NCBI GenBank assembly: GCA_023511295.1
Contig: JAIMBT010000009.1
Span: 62,001 to 126,000 of the forward strand
Length of the DNA: 64,000 nt
Reading direction: 5' to 3'
From: Alicyclobacillus sp.
GTDB taxonomy: Bacteria; Bacillota; Bacilli; Alicyclobacillales; Alicyclobacillaceae
Shown here: positions 54,262 to 63,500 of the stretch, one piece after another
Layout: each line of letters starts with the position of its first letter
Numbering within the stretch: position 1 is the stretch's first letter
Position numbers and translations under genes: made by a program
Notes under the pieces: generated by a model
The model's database searches: none
What the model saw: only the letters and a program-made list of their open reading frames with translations
What the model was told of the DNA's origin: nothing

Positions 54262-55230
54262 GTGAACAACCCATTCACCTCCCCAGCGCAGTTGCAACGG
54301 GCATTGGATGAATCGGGATACGTCTGTGACACGCCGCTTGCGACGGCGTTGTTCCTCGCCATGGCTCTGGAACGCCCGCTGTTTCTCGAGGGCGAGGCCG
54401 GCGTCGGCAAGACCGAGCTCGCGAAGGCGGCATCGGCTGTGCTGGGCCGGCCGCTGGTCCGGTTGCAGTGCTACGAAGGGCTGGACAGCCGCAGCGCGCT
54501 GTACGAGTGGAACTATCCGAAGCAGATCTTGCACATCCGCATGATGGAGGCGTTGCGGGGGACGGGCGTTGGCCCGGAACCCGACCGACAGCTGCGCGTC
54601 GGCTGGGAGGGCGTGCATCCAGACGCGCTCTTCACGGAACCGTACCTGTTGGCGCGTCCCCTGCTGTCCGCCATCCGTCCGGACGGCCCGGCCCCCGTAC
54701 TCCTGATTGACGAGGTGGACCGCAGCGACGAGGCGTTTGAGGCCTTCCTGTTGGAAGTTCTGGCGGAATACCAGGTGACCATTCCCGAACTCGGCACCAT
54801 CCGGGCTGCTGAGCCGCCGCTCATCGTGCTCACGTCGAACCGCACGCGCGAGGTGCACGATGCGCTCAAGCGTCGCTGCTTCTACCACTGGCTTGACTTC
54901 CCGTCGTTCGAGAAGGAGCGCGCTATCGTGGAGCGGCTTGTGCCGGGGCTCGGGCGCGACCTGGCGACGGATGTCACAGCGTTCGTCCAGCGCCTGCGGC
55001 AGGAACCGCTGTTCAAGCGTCCTGGCCTCGCGGAGACGGTCAACTGGGCCGCGGCGCTGGAGCAACTCGGCGTCCGCCAACTGAATCCCGCCGAGGTCGA
55101 GGCGACCATCGGGTGCCTTCTCAAATACCGCGACGACCTCGACCTGATGTTGCAACCGGCGGATGGAGGCCTCTCCACCTTACAGCGCACCCTCGCGGAA
55201 CTCGGAGTGCCGCGAGGGTCCGCGGGGTGA
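54262..55230 (+). CDS. MoxR/CoxD-like AAA+ ATPase
   Basis: 322 residues; Walker A GEAGVGKT (residues 44-51), Walker B LLIDEVDRSD and sensor LTSNRTREVHDALKRRC are clear. In carboxydotrophs CoxD matures the Mo/Cu active site; in this form II cluster the equivalent is probably insertion or sulfuration of the Mo cofactor, by context. GTG 54262 has GAGAGGGGCGG upstream; the frame opening further upstream is not family-like. It overlaps the VWA partner gene. Confidence 0.9.
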   Translation: MNNPFTSPAQLQRALDESGYVCDTPLATALFLAMALERPLFLEGEAGVGKTELAKAASAVLGRPLVRLQCYEGLDSRSALYEWNYPKQILHIRMMEALRGTGVGPEPDRQLRVGWEGVHPDALFTEPYLLARPLLSAIRPDGPAPVLLIDEVDRSDEAFEAFLLEVLAEYQVTIPELGTIRAAEPPLIVLTSNRTREVHDALKRRCFYHWLDFPSFEKERAIVERLVPGLGRDLATDVTAFVQRLRQEPLFKRPGLAETVNWAAALEQLGVRQLNPAEVEATIGCLLKYRDDLDLMLQPADGGLSTLQRTLAELGVPRGSAG

Positions 55231-56438
55231 CTAAGATGCGCGAACCGGCCAATCCTCTCCTCCCACACAACCTTCACGCCTTTCTGCGCAGCCTACGGCG
55301 TCTGGGGCTGCCGGTCGGTCCCGCTGAGCAGGCGCTCGCGTTGCGCGCACTGGCCGCCGTCGGGTGGGAGACGCCCGAAGTGACCGCATCCGCGGTCTGT
55401 GCAGTGGTCGCCACGCGCCCGGAGCACGTGCCGCTGTTTCGCGAGGCGTGGCGGCAGTTCCTGCTGCGCCTCCGGCGGCAGGACAGCCACGCCTGGGTCC
55501 TCGAGCGGACGCTGTCGACGAGTGTGGCACGGCTGCGCCAAACCAGGCACCGGCACCCGCAGATCTTCTGGATGACCGGCCCAGAGGGTGCGACCGGCGA
55601 CGCGGCGAAGGAGCACGCCTCGGACGGGACATTGCGCCTGCAGACGGGTGCGAGCCGGTCGGCCGCCTGGAAAGCGGCCGACTTCGCGAAGTTGACCGAG
55701 GCGGAGCGGCGAGAGGCCGTCCGCTTTTCGGAGCGCGTGCCGCGGTTTTGGACGGGCAGCCGCCGTTATCGCCTGTGCCCGGCTGGCGCAGTGCCCGACC
55801 TGGCCGCGACCCTGCGGGAGGCCGCTCGCAAGGACACCTGGCTCCCGCTGCAGATGCGGCGTGCGCAGCGAGCCCAGCGAGCGGCAGTGTGGGTCGTGGA
55901 TGTGAGCGGATCGATGGAGCCGTACAGCCGGATGGTTCTCTCGTTCGTACACAGCCTGCAGTTGGCCCGGGTGCCGCTCGAGCTGTTCGCCGTCAGTACG
56001 CAGTTGACTCGCGCAACCGCCACCTTGCGGACGTCCAATCCAGACCGCGCCCTCGCTGAGCTTGCCGCTCGAACTCCGGACTTCGCCGGCGGTACGCGGT
56101 TCGCCGACGCCCTCGCCGCGCTCTCCCGGGACTGGGCCCGCACGGTGATGCGGGGGGACCCCGTGCTGCTGTTGGTGACCGATGGGTTCGACTCGGGGGA
56201 CCCGGCGCTCCTGGCTGACGCCTTGGCTCGGCTGCGGCACCGCAGTCGGCGGGTGGTGTGGTTGAACCCTGCCGCCGCCGACGCGAGTTACGCGCCCACG
56301 GCCCAAGCTGCCCGGGTTCTCGCAGCAACCGTAGACGATGCGTATCCTGCGTTCAGTTGGAGCGGGCTGGTACACGCGTGGCGGGAGACGTCGGTCCGCC
56401 AGCGCACCCGCCCCGTGCGGCCGGACGACCGGCGCTAG
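55227..56438 (+). CDS. VWA domain protein (CoxE-like)
   Basis: 403 residues. A central-to-C-terminal von Willebrand A domain has an intact MIDAS motif D225-V-S227-G-S229, with the later Thr/Asp in LLLVTDGFDSGD. CoxE-type proteins pair with CoxD ATPases in maturation of molybdenum hydroxylases. GTG 55227 overlaps the ATPase stop (GTGA); ATG 55236 is the alternative. It converges with the EamA gene. Confidence 0.9.
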   Translation: MTKMREPANPLLPHNLHAFLRSLRRLGLPVGPAEQALALRALAAVGWETPEVTASAVCAVVATRPEHVPLFREAWRQFLLRLRRQDSHAWVLERTLSTSVARLRQTRHRHPQIFWMTGPEGATGDAAKEHASDGTLRLQTGASRSAAWKAADFAKLTEAERREAVRFSERVPRFWTGSRRYRLCPAGAVPDLAATLREAARKDTWLPLQMRRAQRAQRAAVWVVDVSGSMEPYSRMVLSFVHSLQLARVPLELFAVSTQLTRATATLRTSNPDRALAELAARTPDFAGGTRFADALAALSRDWARTVMRGDPVLLLVTDGFDSGDPALLADALARLRHRSRRVVWLNPAAADASYAPTAQAARVLAATVDDAYPAFSWSGLVHAWRETSVRQRTRPVRPDDRR

Positions 56439-56447
56439 GGCGGCGGG

Positions 56448-57428
56448 TCAGCTGGCGCGTCTCGACTGCAGGGTGAGGACCACCACGGTGCCCACGATAC
56501 AGAGGCCACCGACTACCGTGGCGGCGCCGAGCTGTGTGTGCAGCCAGACAACCGATGCCACAGCCGCGGAAAGCGGTTCAACACAGGCGAGGAGGCTGCT
56601 TTCGACCGGGGAGATGCGGCTCGTGCTCGAGAGGTAGAGGTAAAAGGCGACGAGCGTGCCGAGGATGACGACGAACGCAGCCAGCGCCCAGAACGCGCCG
56701 TCCGGGTGAACGCCGGCCATTCGCCAGGGCGGGGATTGCAGGGACGATACCACGCTGCCAATCAGCATGGCCCAGCCGATGACGGCGGGCGCTCCATGGA
56801 CGCGCATCAGCCGCCCCGGCGCCACCGTGTAGATGGCGAGCGTGACGGCGGAAATCAGACCCCAGACCAGCGCGGCGGGCGGGACGACCACGGTGTGCCA
56901 CGAGCCGTTGGTGACGAGCAGCAGCGTCCCGACCACCGCCAAGGCGAGGCCAGCGCTCTCCCATCGAGTGGGCCAGCGCCGCGCGTGCCAAGCTGCGTAC
57001 AGCAGCACGAAGGCCGGCCCGAGGTACTGGAGGAACGTGGCCATGGCAGCGTTCCCGCGGGCGATGGACATCAGGTAGGAAAGCTGGACCATGTACAGAC
57101 CGAGCACCGCAAACCCGAGCAGCGCCAACGCGTCCTTGGGCCGCGCCCAGACCGCGAATAAGCCGCGCACGCCCTGAGTGGCGAGCACGGTGGTCAGCAG
57201 GACGAGCCCCGAGAAGCCCATTCGGACATCGACCAGCCACGGTGCCGTCGCGTGGTAGGTGTCGAACAGCCGCTGCGAGGCGGTGCCGGAAAGGCCCCAG
57301 AGCGTGGCGCCAACCAGCACCATGCACACCCCGACGAAGCGGGGCGGCAACAGGCGGCCGCGACCTGCGCCGAGCTTTCTGGTTGGCGGAACCGGCGCGT
57401 TCAGCGGGGTGTCCATCGGTGTGTCCAT
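56448..57428 (-). CDS. EamA/DMT-family transporter
   Basis: 326 residues with ten membrane segments in two EamA repeats (GVCMVLVGATLWGLSGTASQ and AALVWGLISAVTLAIYTVAPG). Drug/metabolite transporter superfamily; substrate unknown. The ATG at 57428 (or the in-frame ATG at 57416) follows GGGTGAGG, only 8 nt after the purA stop, so it is co-transcribed with purA. Confidence 0.88.
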   Translation of the reverse strand: MDTPMDTPLNAPVPPTRKLGAGRGRLLPPRFVGVCMVLVGATLWGLSGTASQRLFDTYHATAPWLVDVRMGFSGLVLLTTVLATQGVRGLFAVWARPKDALALLGFAVLGLYMVQLSYLMSIARGNAAMATFLQYLGPAFVLLYAAWHARRWPTRWESAGLALAVVGTLLLVTNGSWHTVVVPPAALVWGLISAVTLAIYTVAPGRLMRVHGAPAVIGWAMLIGSVVSSLQSPPWRMAGVHPDGAFWALAAFVVILGTLVAFYLYLSSTSRISPVESSLLACVEPLSAAVASVVWLHTQLGAATVVGGLCIVGTVVVLTLQSRRAS

Positions 57429-57435
57429 GGGCGCC

Positions 57436-58698
57436 TCACCCCCGTACGATGGTCTGCCGGCGGTCTGGTCCCACTGAAACGTACGCCACCGGCACGCCCG
57501 TCCACGCCTCAACTCGCCGGACGAACGCCTGGGCCGCCGCCGGGAGCGACTCGAACGTGGTACAGTCGGACAAGTCCTCCCGCCACCCGGGCAGGGTCTC
57601 GTACACCGGCACCGCGCGTTCGAGTTGGTACGCCGGCAGCGGCCGTTCGTACCGCACGCCGTCCAACTCATAGGCAGTGCAGACCGCAACCTCGTCCAAT
57701 CCGCTCAACACATCGAGCTTCATCAAGGCCAGGTCCGTGTACCCGTTCAGCCAGGCTCCGTAGCGCAGGGCCGGGATGTCGAGCCAGCCGCAATCCCGCC
57801 GCCTACCGGTGGTTGCGCCGTACTCGTGGCCCATCTCCTGCAGGTGCCGCGCTGTGTCGTCTTGCAGCAACGTCGGAAACGGGCCGGCCCCGACGGCGGT
57901 GGTGTACGCCTTCGTGATGCCGGTGACGCGGCGAATGGCCGTCGGCGGGATGCCTGCGCCAGCAGCGATGCCGCCGCTCGTCGGCGAAGATGAGGTGACA
58001 AACGGATAGACGCCCCAGTCGAGGTCGCGCATGACGCCGAGCTGCCCCTCGAGGAGGACCTTGCGCCCGCTCTGGACCGCCTCCTGGATGAGCGGCAAGG
58101 TGTCCGCAATGTAGGGCAACAGCTCCTCGCGCGCCTCCGCCAACTCGCTCCACATCTCTTCAAACGATCCCGACGCCTGTTCCATCCCGGGCATCCGCTC
58201 GAGTTTCATCCGGTACGCCCGCTCCACGCGGGTGCGGAAGTGCGCGAGATCTCGCATCTCGCCAATCTGGATGCCGAACCGCCCCGCCTTGTCCTGATAC
58301 GCCGGGCCGATGCCCTGCAGCGTGGTGCCCACTTTGTTCGCCCGCAACTGCTCCTCGTATGCATCTTGCCAGATGTGAAACGGCAGAACCAGGTGCGCGC
58401 GCTCGGAGATCACCAGCCGCTTGGTGGCGATGCCACTCTGTTGGAGGGTGTGCAACTCCTTGACCAGGTTCCCAGGGTGAATCACCACGCCCGTCCCGAG
58501 TACGCAGGTGGTCTCTGGGTGGAAGATACCGGACGGAACCAGGTGCAGGGCGAACCGTCCGTGTTCGTTCACGATGGTATGTCCGGCGTTGCCGCCGCCT
58601 TGGAAGCGGATCACCATGTCGGCGTCCGCCGCAAAGTAATCGACCATCTTGCCCTTGCCTTCATCGCCGTACTGTGCGCCAACCACTGCGTGAACCAT
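57436..58698 (-). CDS. purA: Adenylosuccinate synthetase
   Basis: 420 residues. GTP-dependent synthesis of adenylosuccinate from IMP and aspartate. The N-terminal GAQYGDEGKGKMVDYFA and GGGNAGHT are the GTP/IMP site, and the GPFPT motif (VGAGPFPTLL) follows. ATG 58698 has a GGGGGG-type site. It is divergent from a LysR regulator and followed by eamA. A promoter lies at 58747-58776. Confidence 0.97.
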   Translation of the reverse strand: MVHAVVGAQYGDEGKGKMVDYFAADADMVIRFQGGGNAGHTIVNEHGRFALHLVPSGIFHPETTCVLGTGVVIHPGNLVKELHTLQQSGIATKRLVISERAHLVLPFHIWQDAYEEQLRANKVGTTLQGIGPAYQDKAGRFGIQIGEMRDLAHFRTRVERAYRMKLERMPGMEQASGSFEEMWSELAEAREELLPYIADTLPLIQEAVQSGRKVLLEGQLGVMRDLDWGVYPFVTSSSPTSGGIAAGAGIPPTAIRRVTGITKAYTTAVGAGPFPTLLQDDTARHLQEMGHEYGATTGRRRDCGWLDIPALRYGAWLNGYTDLALMKLDVLSGLDEVAVCTAYELDGVRYERPLPAYQLERAVPVYETLPGWREDLSDCTTFESLPAAAQAFVRRVEAWTGVPVAYVSVGPDRRQTIVRG

Positions 58699-58746
58699 GC
58701 GGGTACCCCCCAGTTGCTGTCTCTCGAGTCGTCAATCGTCAACTGC

Positions 58747-58776
58747 AGTATAGGATTCCGCCGATGTATGTGTAAA
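58747..58776 (-). promoter_or_regulatory. Candidate sigma-A promoter for purA
   Basis: Minus-strand TTTACA (58776-58771), 18-nt spacer, TATACT (58752-58747), about 50 nt before the purA start. No purine riboswitch is recognisable in the short leader. Confidence 0.6.
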
Positions 58777-58866
58777 ATGAATTCGACGTATAGGGTGGAT
58801 GCAAAATGCGTATCGTGAACGTTCTGTGCCAAAACGGGCGAGGCTGACTGGCGGGAGGGAGAAGCG

Positions 58867-59784
58867 GTGGCGGATCGACTCTACCGGACGTTGGTGCAGG
58901 TGGTGGAATCGGCCACGTTGGTGGAGGCTGCTGCCGTCCTGCACTTGACGCAACCGACCGTCTCGCGGCAACTGCAACAGTTGGAGTCCGACCTCGGACA
59001 ACCGCTGTTTGACCGCATCGGCGGCCGGTTGGTGCTCACCCGCGCCGGTGAGCTCACGTACGAGATGGCGAAGCGGCTGATTGCGCTCGAGGAGAAGTTG
59101 CGGGAGGACCTGGCTTCACTGGCGAATCCAGAAGGCGGTACGGTCCACCTCGGCGCTGGGCTGACACCGGCCATCTACCTGTTGCCACCGGTGCTGGCGG
59201 CGTACCGACGGGCCCATCCGCGCGTGACGTTCCAACTGCGCACCGGGTCTTCCGGTGACCTGCTGGCGGCACTCCGACAGCGCGAGGTCGACGTCTGCAT
59301 CGTGACGACGATGCCGGACGACACAGATCACCTGTCGATCACGCCCCTCTACCGCGACGACCTGCTTCTGGTGGCGCCTCCCAACCACCCGCTGGCCCTC
59401 CGGCCGGGGGTCACAGCGGCCGCCTTGGTCGATCAGCCGTTCATCCTGATGCCGCCGACATCGGGTTTGCGCCGGTTGGCGGAAGAGATCCTCGCGAGAC
59501 CAGGACACGGGGTGACAGCGGCGCTCGAAGCGGATAGTCTAGAGAGTATCAATCGGCTGGTCCAAGCCGGAGTCGGCCTTTCGTTCCTGCCGAGGTCCTG
59601 CGTACAGGACGACTTGACGGCCGGCCGGCTGCGCGTCCTTCACCTGATGGATGACCCGCCGCGCTCACGTACGATTTCGGCGGTGTGCCGGCGTGATCTA
59701 TCGATGACAGCGGCCGCCCGGCGGTTCGCAGACGAGTTGCCGAGTTGGTTTCAAAAACTGTACCGTTCCGTCGACCGGCTGTGA
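58867..59784 (+). CDS. LysR-family transcriptional regulator
   Basis: 305 residues. N-terminal helix-turn-helix (VQVVESATLVEAAAVLHLTQPTVSRQLQQLESDLGQPLFDR) and a periplasmic-binding-like effector domain. GTG 58867 follows GGGAGGGAG. It is divergent from purA and 61 nt upstream of the PLP dehydratase gene, which with the following genes is its most likely target. Confidence 0.92.
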   Translation: MADRLYRTLVQVVESATLVEAAAVLHLTQPTVSRQLQQLESDLGQPLFDRIGGRLVLTRAGELTYEMAKRLIALEEKLREDLASLANPEGGTVHLGAGLTPAIYLLPPVLAAYRRAHPRVTFQLRTGSSGDLLAALRQREVDVCIVTTMPDDTDHLSITPLYRDDLLLVAPPNHPLALRPGVTAAALVDQPFILMPPTSGLRRLAEEILARPGHGVTAALEADSLESINRLVQAGVGLSFLPRSCVQDDLTAGRLRVLHLMDDPPRSRTISAVCRRDLSMTAAARRFADELPSWFQKLYRSVDRL

Positions 59785-59845
59785 CGGGGGCAGAACCCGG
59801 ACGGACGGGCCGGCGTCGGAACCGCACGGATGGGATGGGGAGAAC

Positions 59846-60847
59846 GTGAGTCTACGACCGATTGAATGGGACGATATCGTGCGCGCTGAGCAACGGATTC
59901 GCGGCAAGGTGGCGAAGACGCCGTTGGTGAAGGCGCATCGCTTGTCGGAGCGGCTGGGTCAGGAGGTCTACTTGAAGTGTGAAAACCTGCAGGTGACGGG
60001 GTCGTTCAAGGCGCGCGGCGCCACCAATTTCGTGCAGGCGCTGGCAACGGAGGGCGACGAGGGTCGCCAGCTCATTGGGGTGACCGCTGACCGCTCCGTA
60101 CAGGGGGTGATCACCGGATCGAGCGGGAACCACGGCCAGGCCGTCGCCTATGCAGCGCAGCAGGTGGGCCTGCCGTGCGTGGTGGTCGTGCCGGAGGACG
60201 TGATAGGCGTCAAGGAACAGGCCATCCGCGGTTTCGGCGCGGAGGTGGTGCGTTGCGGCCGGACGTCGAGCGAGCGGATTGCGAAGGCGGAGGAGATTGC
60301 CGAGGCGCGCGGCTACGTGTTTGTCCCGCCGTACGACCACCCGCTGGTTGCGGCGGGGCAGGGAACGGCGGGTCTCGAGATTTTGCAACAGCGGCCGGAC
60401 GTGCGGATGGTCTTCGTCCCGGTGGGCGGCGGGGGACTCATCAGCGGCGTTTCCACGGCGGTCAAGTCGCGGCTGCCGGGTTCGCAGGTGGTGGGCGCGG
60501 AGCCGGAACTGGCCAACGATACCTACCTGTCGCTGGAGGCAGGAAAGGTGGTGGACATCGGCGTCTCGACGACGGTGGCGGACGGCCTGCGGTCGAACCA
60601 CCCTGGGCAGTACACCTTCCCGATTGTCCAGAAGCGGGTGGACCGGGTGACGCTGGTGTCTGAAGCCGCGATTTGGTCGGCGCTGCGGGATGTGCTGGCG
60701 GAGAAGCTGCTGGCGGAACCGTCCGGCGCGACGAGCGTCGCCGCCGCGGTGCGGGCAGCGGCGGAAGGATGGCTCGAAGGACCGGCGGTGTGCGTGATCA
60801 GCGGCGGCAACGCGGCGGCTGAGGTGTTGGTGGAGGCGCTGGCGTGA
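59846..60847 (+). CDS. PLP-dependent serine/threonine dehydratase family
   Basis: 333 residues, fold type II PLP enzyme. The lysine of TGSFKARGA (K55) binds PLP, SSGNHGQAVAYAA is the substrate/PLP phosphate region, and PVGGGGLISG is the phosphate-binding Gly loop. It lacks the C-terminal regulatory domain of IlvA, so it resembles catabolic threonine dehydratase (TdcB) or serine racemase. GTG 59846 follows GGGGAG. It overlaps the glycosyltransferase start by 4 nt. Confidence 0.9.
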   Translation: MSLRPIEWDDIVRAEQRIRGKVAKTPLVKAHRLSERLGQEVYLKCENLQVTGSFKARGATNFVQALATEGDEGRQLIGVTADRSVQGVITGSSGNHGQAVAYAAQQVGLPCVVVVPEDVIGVKEQAIRGFGAEVVRCGRTSSERIAKAEEIAEARGYVFVPPYDHPLVAAGQGTAGLEILQQRPDVRMVFVPVGGGGLISGVSTAVKSRLPGSQVVGAEPELANDTYLSLEAGKVVDIGVSTTVADGLRSNHPGQYTFPIVQKRVDRVTLVSEAAIWSALRDVLAEKLLAEPSGATSVAAAVRAAAEGWLEGPAVCVISGGNAAAEVLVEALA

Positions 60848-62283
60848 CAGACTCCCCTGGCGCGAAGGCCAGTCTGGGACCGTCCGGGCGGCGACGCGGC
60901 GGGGGCGGGGCGCCTGCACGCGACAGCTGGCGTCGCCACGCCGTGCCGGCCGGTGCCCTGACCGCTCTGAACCTCCTCCTGCGCGGCGCTTGGCTGTGGT
61001 TCCTGCACCCGCCGCAGGTGGACGACTTCGATTGGTACTTCCACCACGCGGCTCAGATGGCGGCAGGCCAAGGTTATGTGTGGTACGGCCACCCGACCGC
61101 CTACTGGCCGATGGGCTATCCGTTCTTCCTGTCGCTGCTGTTCCGCGCGGTGGGCCCTTCGGTTGCGGCTGGCTTGGCCGCCAACGCTTTGTTCAGCGTC
61201 GCGATTGTTCTGTGCGTCTACGGCTTGACCTGGCAAGTGACGCGGTCGCGGGTGGCTGCGGTCTGTGCGGCTGCGGCGTACACCCTGTTGCCGAGCCAGG
61301 TGGAGTGGAACGCGGTCCTTGGGTCGGAAGAACTGTTCACGCTGCTCCTGGTTGCCTGCATCTGGTGCTTGGTCGCCAGCTGGGGGGCGCGGTCGGATGT
61401 GCCCACCGGTTCAGACCGGGTGAGCACATCCCGTTCGGCAGATCGCCTTCGCGGGGTCGGGCCGACGGTGGCTGCGGGGGTGCTGCTGGGGCTCGCCGCC
61501 GACGTTCGGCCGATTGTGCTGCTGTTCCCGGCCGCTGCGTGGCTGTTTCGCTGGCGGGTGGCGAAAGACGCGTGGCTTTCCGCACTGGGTTGGAGTGCGC
61601 TCTTTGCAGCCGGGATGGCGGCAGGCGTAGCGCCCGTCACCATCCGCAACGCGCTGGCGTTACATCACTTCGTCCTTGTATCGACAAACGGCGGCGTGAA
61701 CCTGTGGCAGGGAACGCACGCCAACGGCTCATATTTTTGGTCGTGGAACCCGCACGTCAACCCGCTGCTGCCCTACGTTCAGGACGACGTGATGGAGAAC
61801 CAGGTGGCGACACGGGCGGCCATCCAGTTCTACCTGCACCATCCGCTCCACCTCCTGTGGGGTGGGTTACTGAAGTGGTTCTTCTTGTACTGGGTAGACT
61901 GGAACGTGGTGAGCGTCACCTTCGCAGAACTTCCGAAGCGGTTCAGCCCTGCGGCGGTTCACGTGGCGATGTGGTTTGACACGGGGGTGTACTACCTCTG
62001 GATGGCCGCGTCCGTTCTCGGCATGTGCCGATGCGGCTCGGTGGGCGGAGGCGTGCGACCCTGGCACCGGGTGGCGCCGCCGCCAGGGCGAACCGTCTGG
62101 GTGTGGCTCCCGCTTTGGTACTGCGCCTACAACACGGCGATTTTCTTCTTCTTCCCGGCGTGGGACCGGTTTCGGTATCCCATGATGCCGTTTTTTGCAG
62201 TGTACGTCGGTGTATGGGGTGCGTCGCGGCTCGCGAGACGAAGGAAGGAGGAAGTCGATGGAGGACCAGCAACTGTGGCCTGA
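60844..62283 (+). CDS. Membrane glycosyltransferase, GT-C fold (PMT/ArnT-like)
   Basis: 479 residues with about ten or more membrane segments. After helix 1 an acidic motif PQVDDFDWYF in the first extracytoplasmic loop matches the catalytic Asp/Glu of dolichyl- or undecaprenyl-phosphate sugar-dependent transferases. It would move a sugar from a lipid carrier to a surface acceptor. A 39-residue Gly/Arg-rich N-terminus precedes helix 1. GTG overlaps the dehydratase stop (GTGA). Substrate and acceptor unknown. Confidence 0.8.
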   Translation: MTDSPGAKASLGPSGRRRGGGGAPARDSWRRHAVPAGALTALNLLLRGAWLWFLHPPQVDDFDWYFHHAAQMAAGQGYVWYGHPTAYWPMGYPFFLSLLFRAVGPSVAAGLAANALFSVAIVLCVYGLTWQVTRSRVAAVCAAAAYTLLPSQVEWNAVLGSEELFTLLLVACIWCLVASWGARSDVPTGSDRVSTSRSADRLRGVGPTVAAGVLLGLAADVRPIVLLFPAAAWLFRWRVAKDAWLSALGWSALFAAGMAAGVAPVTIRNALALHHFVLVSTNGGVNLWQGTHANGSYFWSWNPHVNPLLPYVQDDVMENQVATRAAIQFYLHHPLHLLWGGLLKWFFLYWVDWNVVSVTFAELPKRFSPAAVHVAMWFDTGVYYLWMAASVLGMCRCGSVGGGVRPWHRVAPPPGRTVWVWLPLWYCAYNTAIFFFFPAWDRFRYPMMPFFAVYVGVWGASRLARRRKEEVDGGPATVA

Positions 62284-63019
62284 CGGCGTACAGGTCGTGT
62301 GGTTGGACGACGTGACGGACAGCCAGCGCAACCTGGACCTGGAGTGGCAGTTGGGAGAAGCTGTGGCGCGGGGCGAACGGCCGCCCCTCATTCGCGTATG
62401 GCGGGCGGCCAACCGCCCGGGGATTGGCGTGACGCGCCGTGACGTAGCCGCTGGGCAGGGTGAGCAGGCCGCCGCCCGACTCCGTCAGGCGGGCTGGGAC
62501 GTGGTCGTGCGCACGACAGGCGGCACCGCGGTCCCGCAGGGGCCAGGCGTGGTGCACGTGTCGTACCTGTTTCCGCGAACGGAGCGACGCGCCACGACCG
62601 ATGCCTATTACCGTCTGCTGACGCGGCCGCTGCTCGCTTGGTTGGCGCAACTCGGGCTCGCGGGGGATACGGGGTCGGTCCCGGGTAGCTACTGTGACGG
62701 GACGTACAACGTGCTGGTCGGCGGGCGGAAGCTGGTTGGTACGGCGCAGGCGTGGCGCGGCGGCTTGGCGGGCACGCGCTCCAACCGGCCAGGGTACGTC
62801 CTCGCACACGCCTGTATGCCGGTCGACGTCGATGTGGATTGGGCGACAGATCTTATCAATCGCTTTTATGCGGACAGCGGCAGCGAGTACCGCGTTCAGC
62901 GGGAGACCTTCACGACCCTGCGACAGCTGGCGCCAGAGCGTTTCTCGGGGATGACACCCGCGGAATGCACCGCTTGGGTGGCAGAGCGGTGGGTCGAGTG
63001 GTACCGACGTTGGGCCTGA
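62258..63019 (+). CDS. Lipoyl/octanoyl transferase family protein (LplA/LipM/LipL type)
   Basis: 253 residues of the BPL/LplA/LipB fold. TTGGTAVPQGPGVVHVSYLF and GTYNVLVGGRKLVGTAQAWR carry the substrate-binding Gly and catalytic Lys regions; SYC before GTYNV could be the acyl-accepting cysteine used by LipM/LipL. It moves octanoate or lipoate between GcvH and E2 proteins; LipM, LipL and LplA cannot be told apart here. ATG 62258 with AAGGAGGAAG lies inside the end of the glycosyltransferase gene (26-nt overlap). Confidence 0.85.
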   Translation: MEDQQLWPDGVQVVWLDDVTDSQRNLDLEWQLGEAVARGERPPLIRVWRAANRPGIGVTRRDVAAGQGEQAAARLRQAGWDVVVRTTGGTAVPQGPGVVHVSYLFPRTERRATTDAYYRLLTRPLLAWLAQLGLAGDTGSVPGSYCDGTYNVLVGGRKLVGTAQAWRGGLAGTRSNRPGYVLAHACMPVDVDVDWATDLINRFYADSGSEYRVQRETFTTLRQLAPERFSGMTPAECTAWVAERWVEWYRRWA

Positions 63020-63193
63020 TCTCAGTCCACCGTTCACGCACCAAGGCGGAAGGATGGTGACCGCACGGCTCGTCGATACCTGTTTGTATTTCGACAAAAA
63101 TGTGATACCATACCATCTATCGCATCGCGCGAAGGGCGACCGCCCAGACGTGAGAACTTCCAAAAATCTACTGTTGTTACCGGTAAACTCAGC

Positions 63194-63222
63194 TTGAACA
63201 ATATAGAAAACTTTTTTAGAAT
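63194..63222 (+). promoter_or_regulatory. Sigma-A promoter upstream of the oligopeptide transporter genes
   Basis: TTGAAC (63194-63199), 17-nt spacer of A/T-rich sequence, TAGAAT (63217-63222). The transcript would have a roughly 400-nt leader before the ATPase gene. Confidence 0.75.
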
Positions 63223-63317
63223 GAAACCGTTCCCGACAGGAAGTTGCTTCAATCGCCCTACGCCCAACGTGCACCGTCAACCTTGTGCAGTCCGCCGCGA
63301 GGCGGAAACTGGGAAAG

Positions 63318-63500
63318 ATGATGGAATGTTTCCGCAAGTGGAGAGCATTTCTGTCGCGTATGGGTACGGTGGAGCACCGAACGCGTGAACGGGCGCGGAC
63401 CATCCGGGCAACGCTTCGGAAACAATTGTCAGTCCATTTCTTGTCGGATTGTACGCTGAGAAGGTTACAGGCGCTTTACAAACGAGCGAACGACGGCTAG
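63318..63500 (+). CDS. Possible small basic protein, 60 residues
   Basis: Frame from ATG 63318 (or GTG 63285) to TAG 63498-63500. The product is strongly basic (many Arg/Lys), begins MMECFRKWRAFLSRMG and ends LQALYKRANDG, and has no known domain or membrane segment. The upstream GGGAAAG is a modest ribosome binding site. It lies between a good promoter and the ATPase gene, so it could be a leader peptide or small protein, or only leader RNA. Confidence 0.3.
   Translation: MMECFRKWRAFLSRMGTVEHRTRERARTIRATLRKQLSVHFLSDCTLRRLQALYKRANDG

Noticed and set aside
63194-63388. 64-codon plus-strand open frame
   Set aside because: Its TTG start is the -35 box of the promoter, there is no ribosome binding site, and the sequence has no recognisable pattern.
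63340-63400. T-box-like sequence (GGTGGAGCACCG)
   Set aside because: Resembles the T-box GGTGGnACCGCG only in part, with no specifier stem or terminator/antiterminator pair, and the downstream gene is a peptide transporter.
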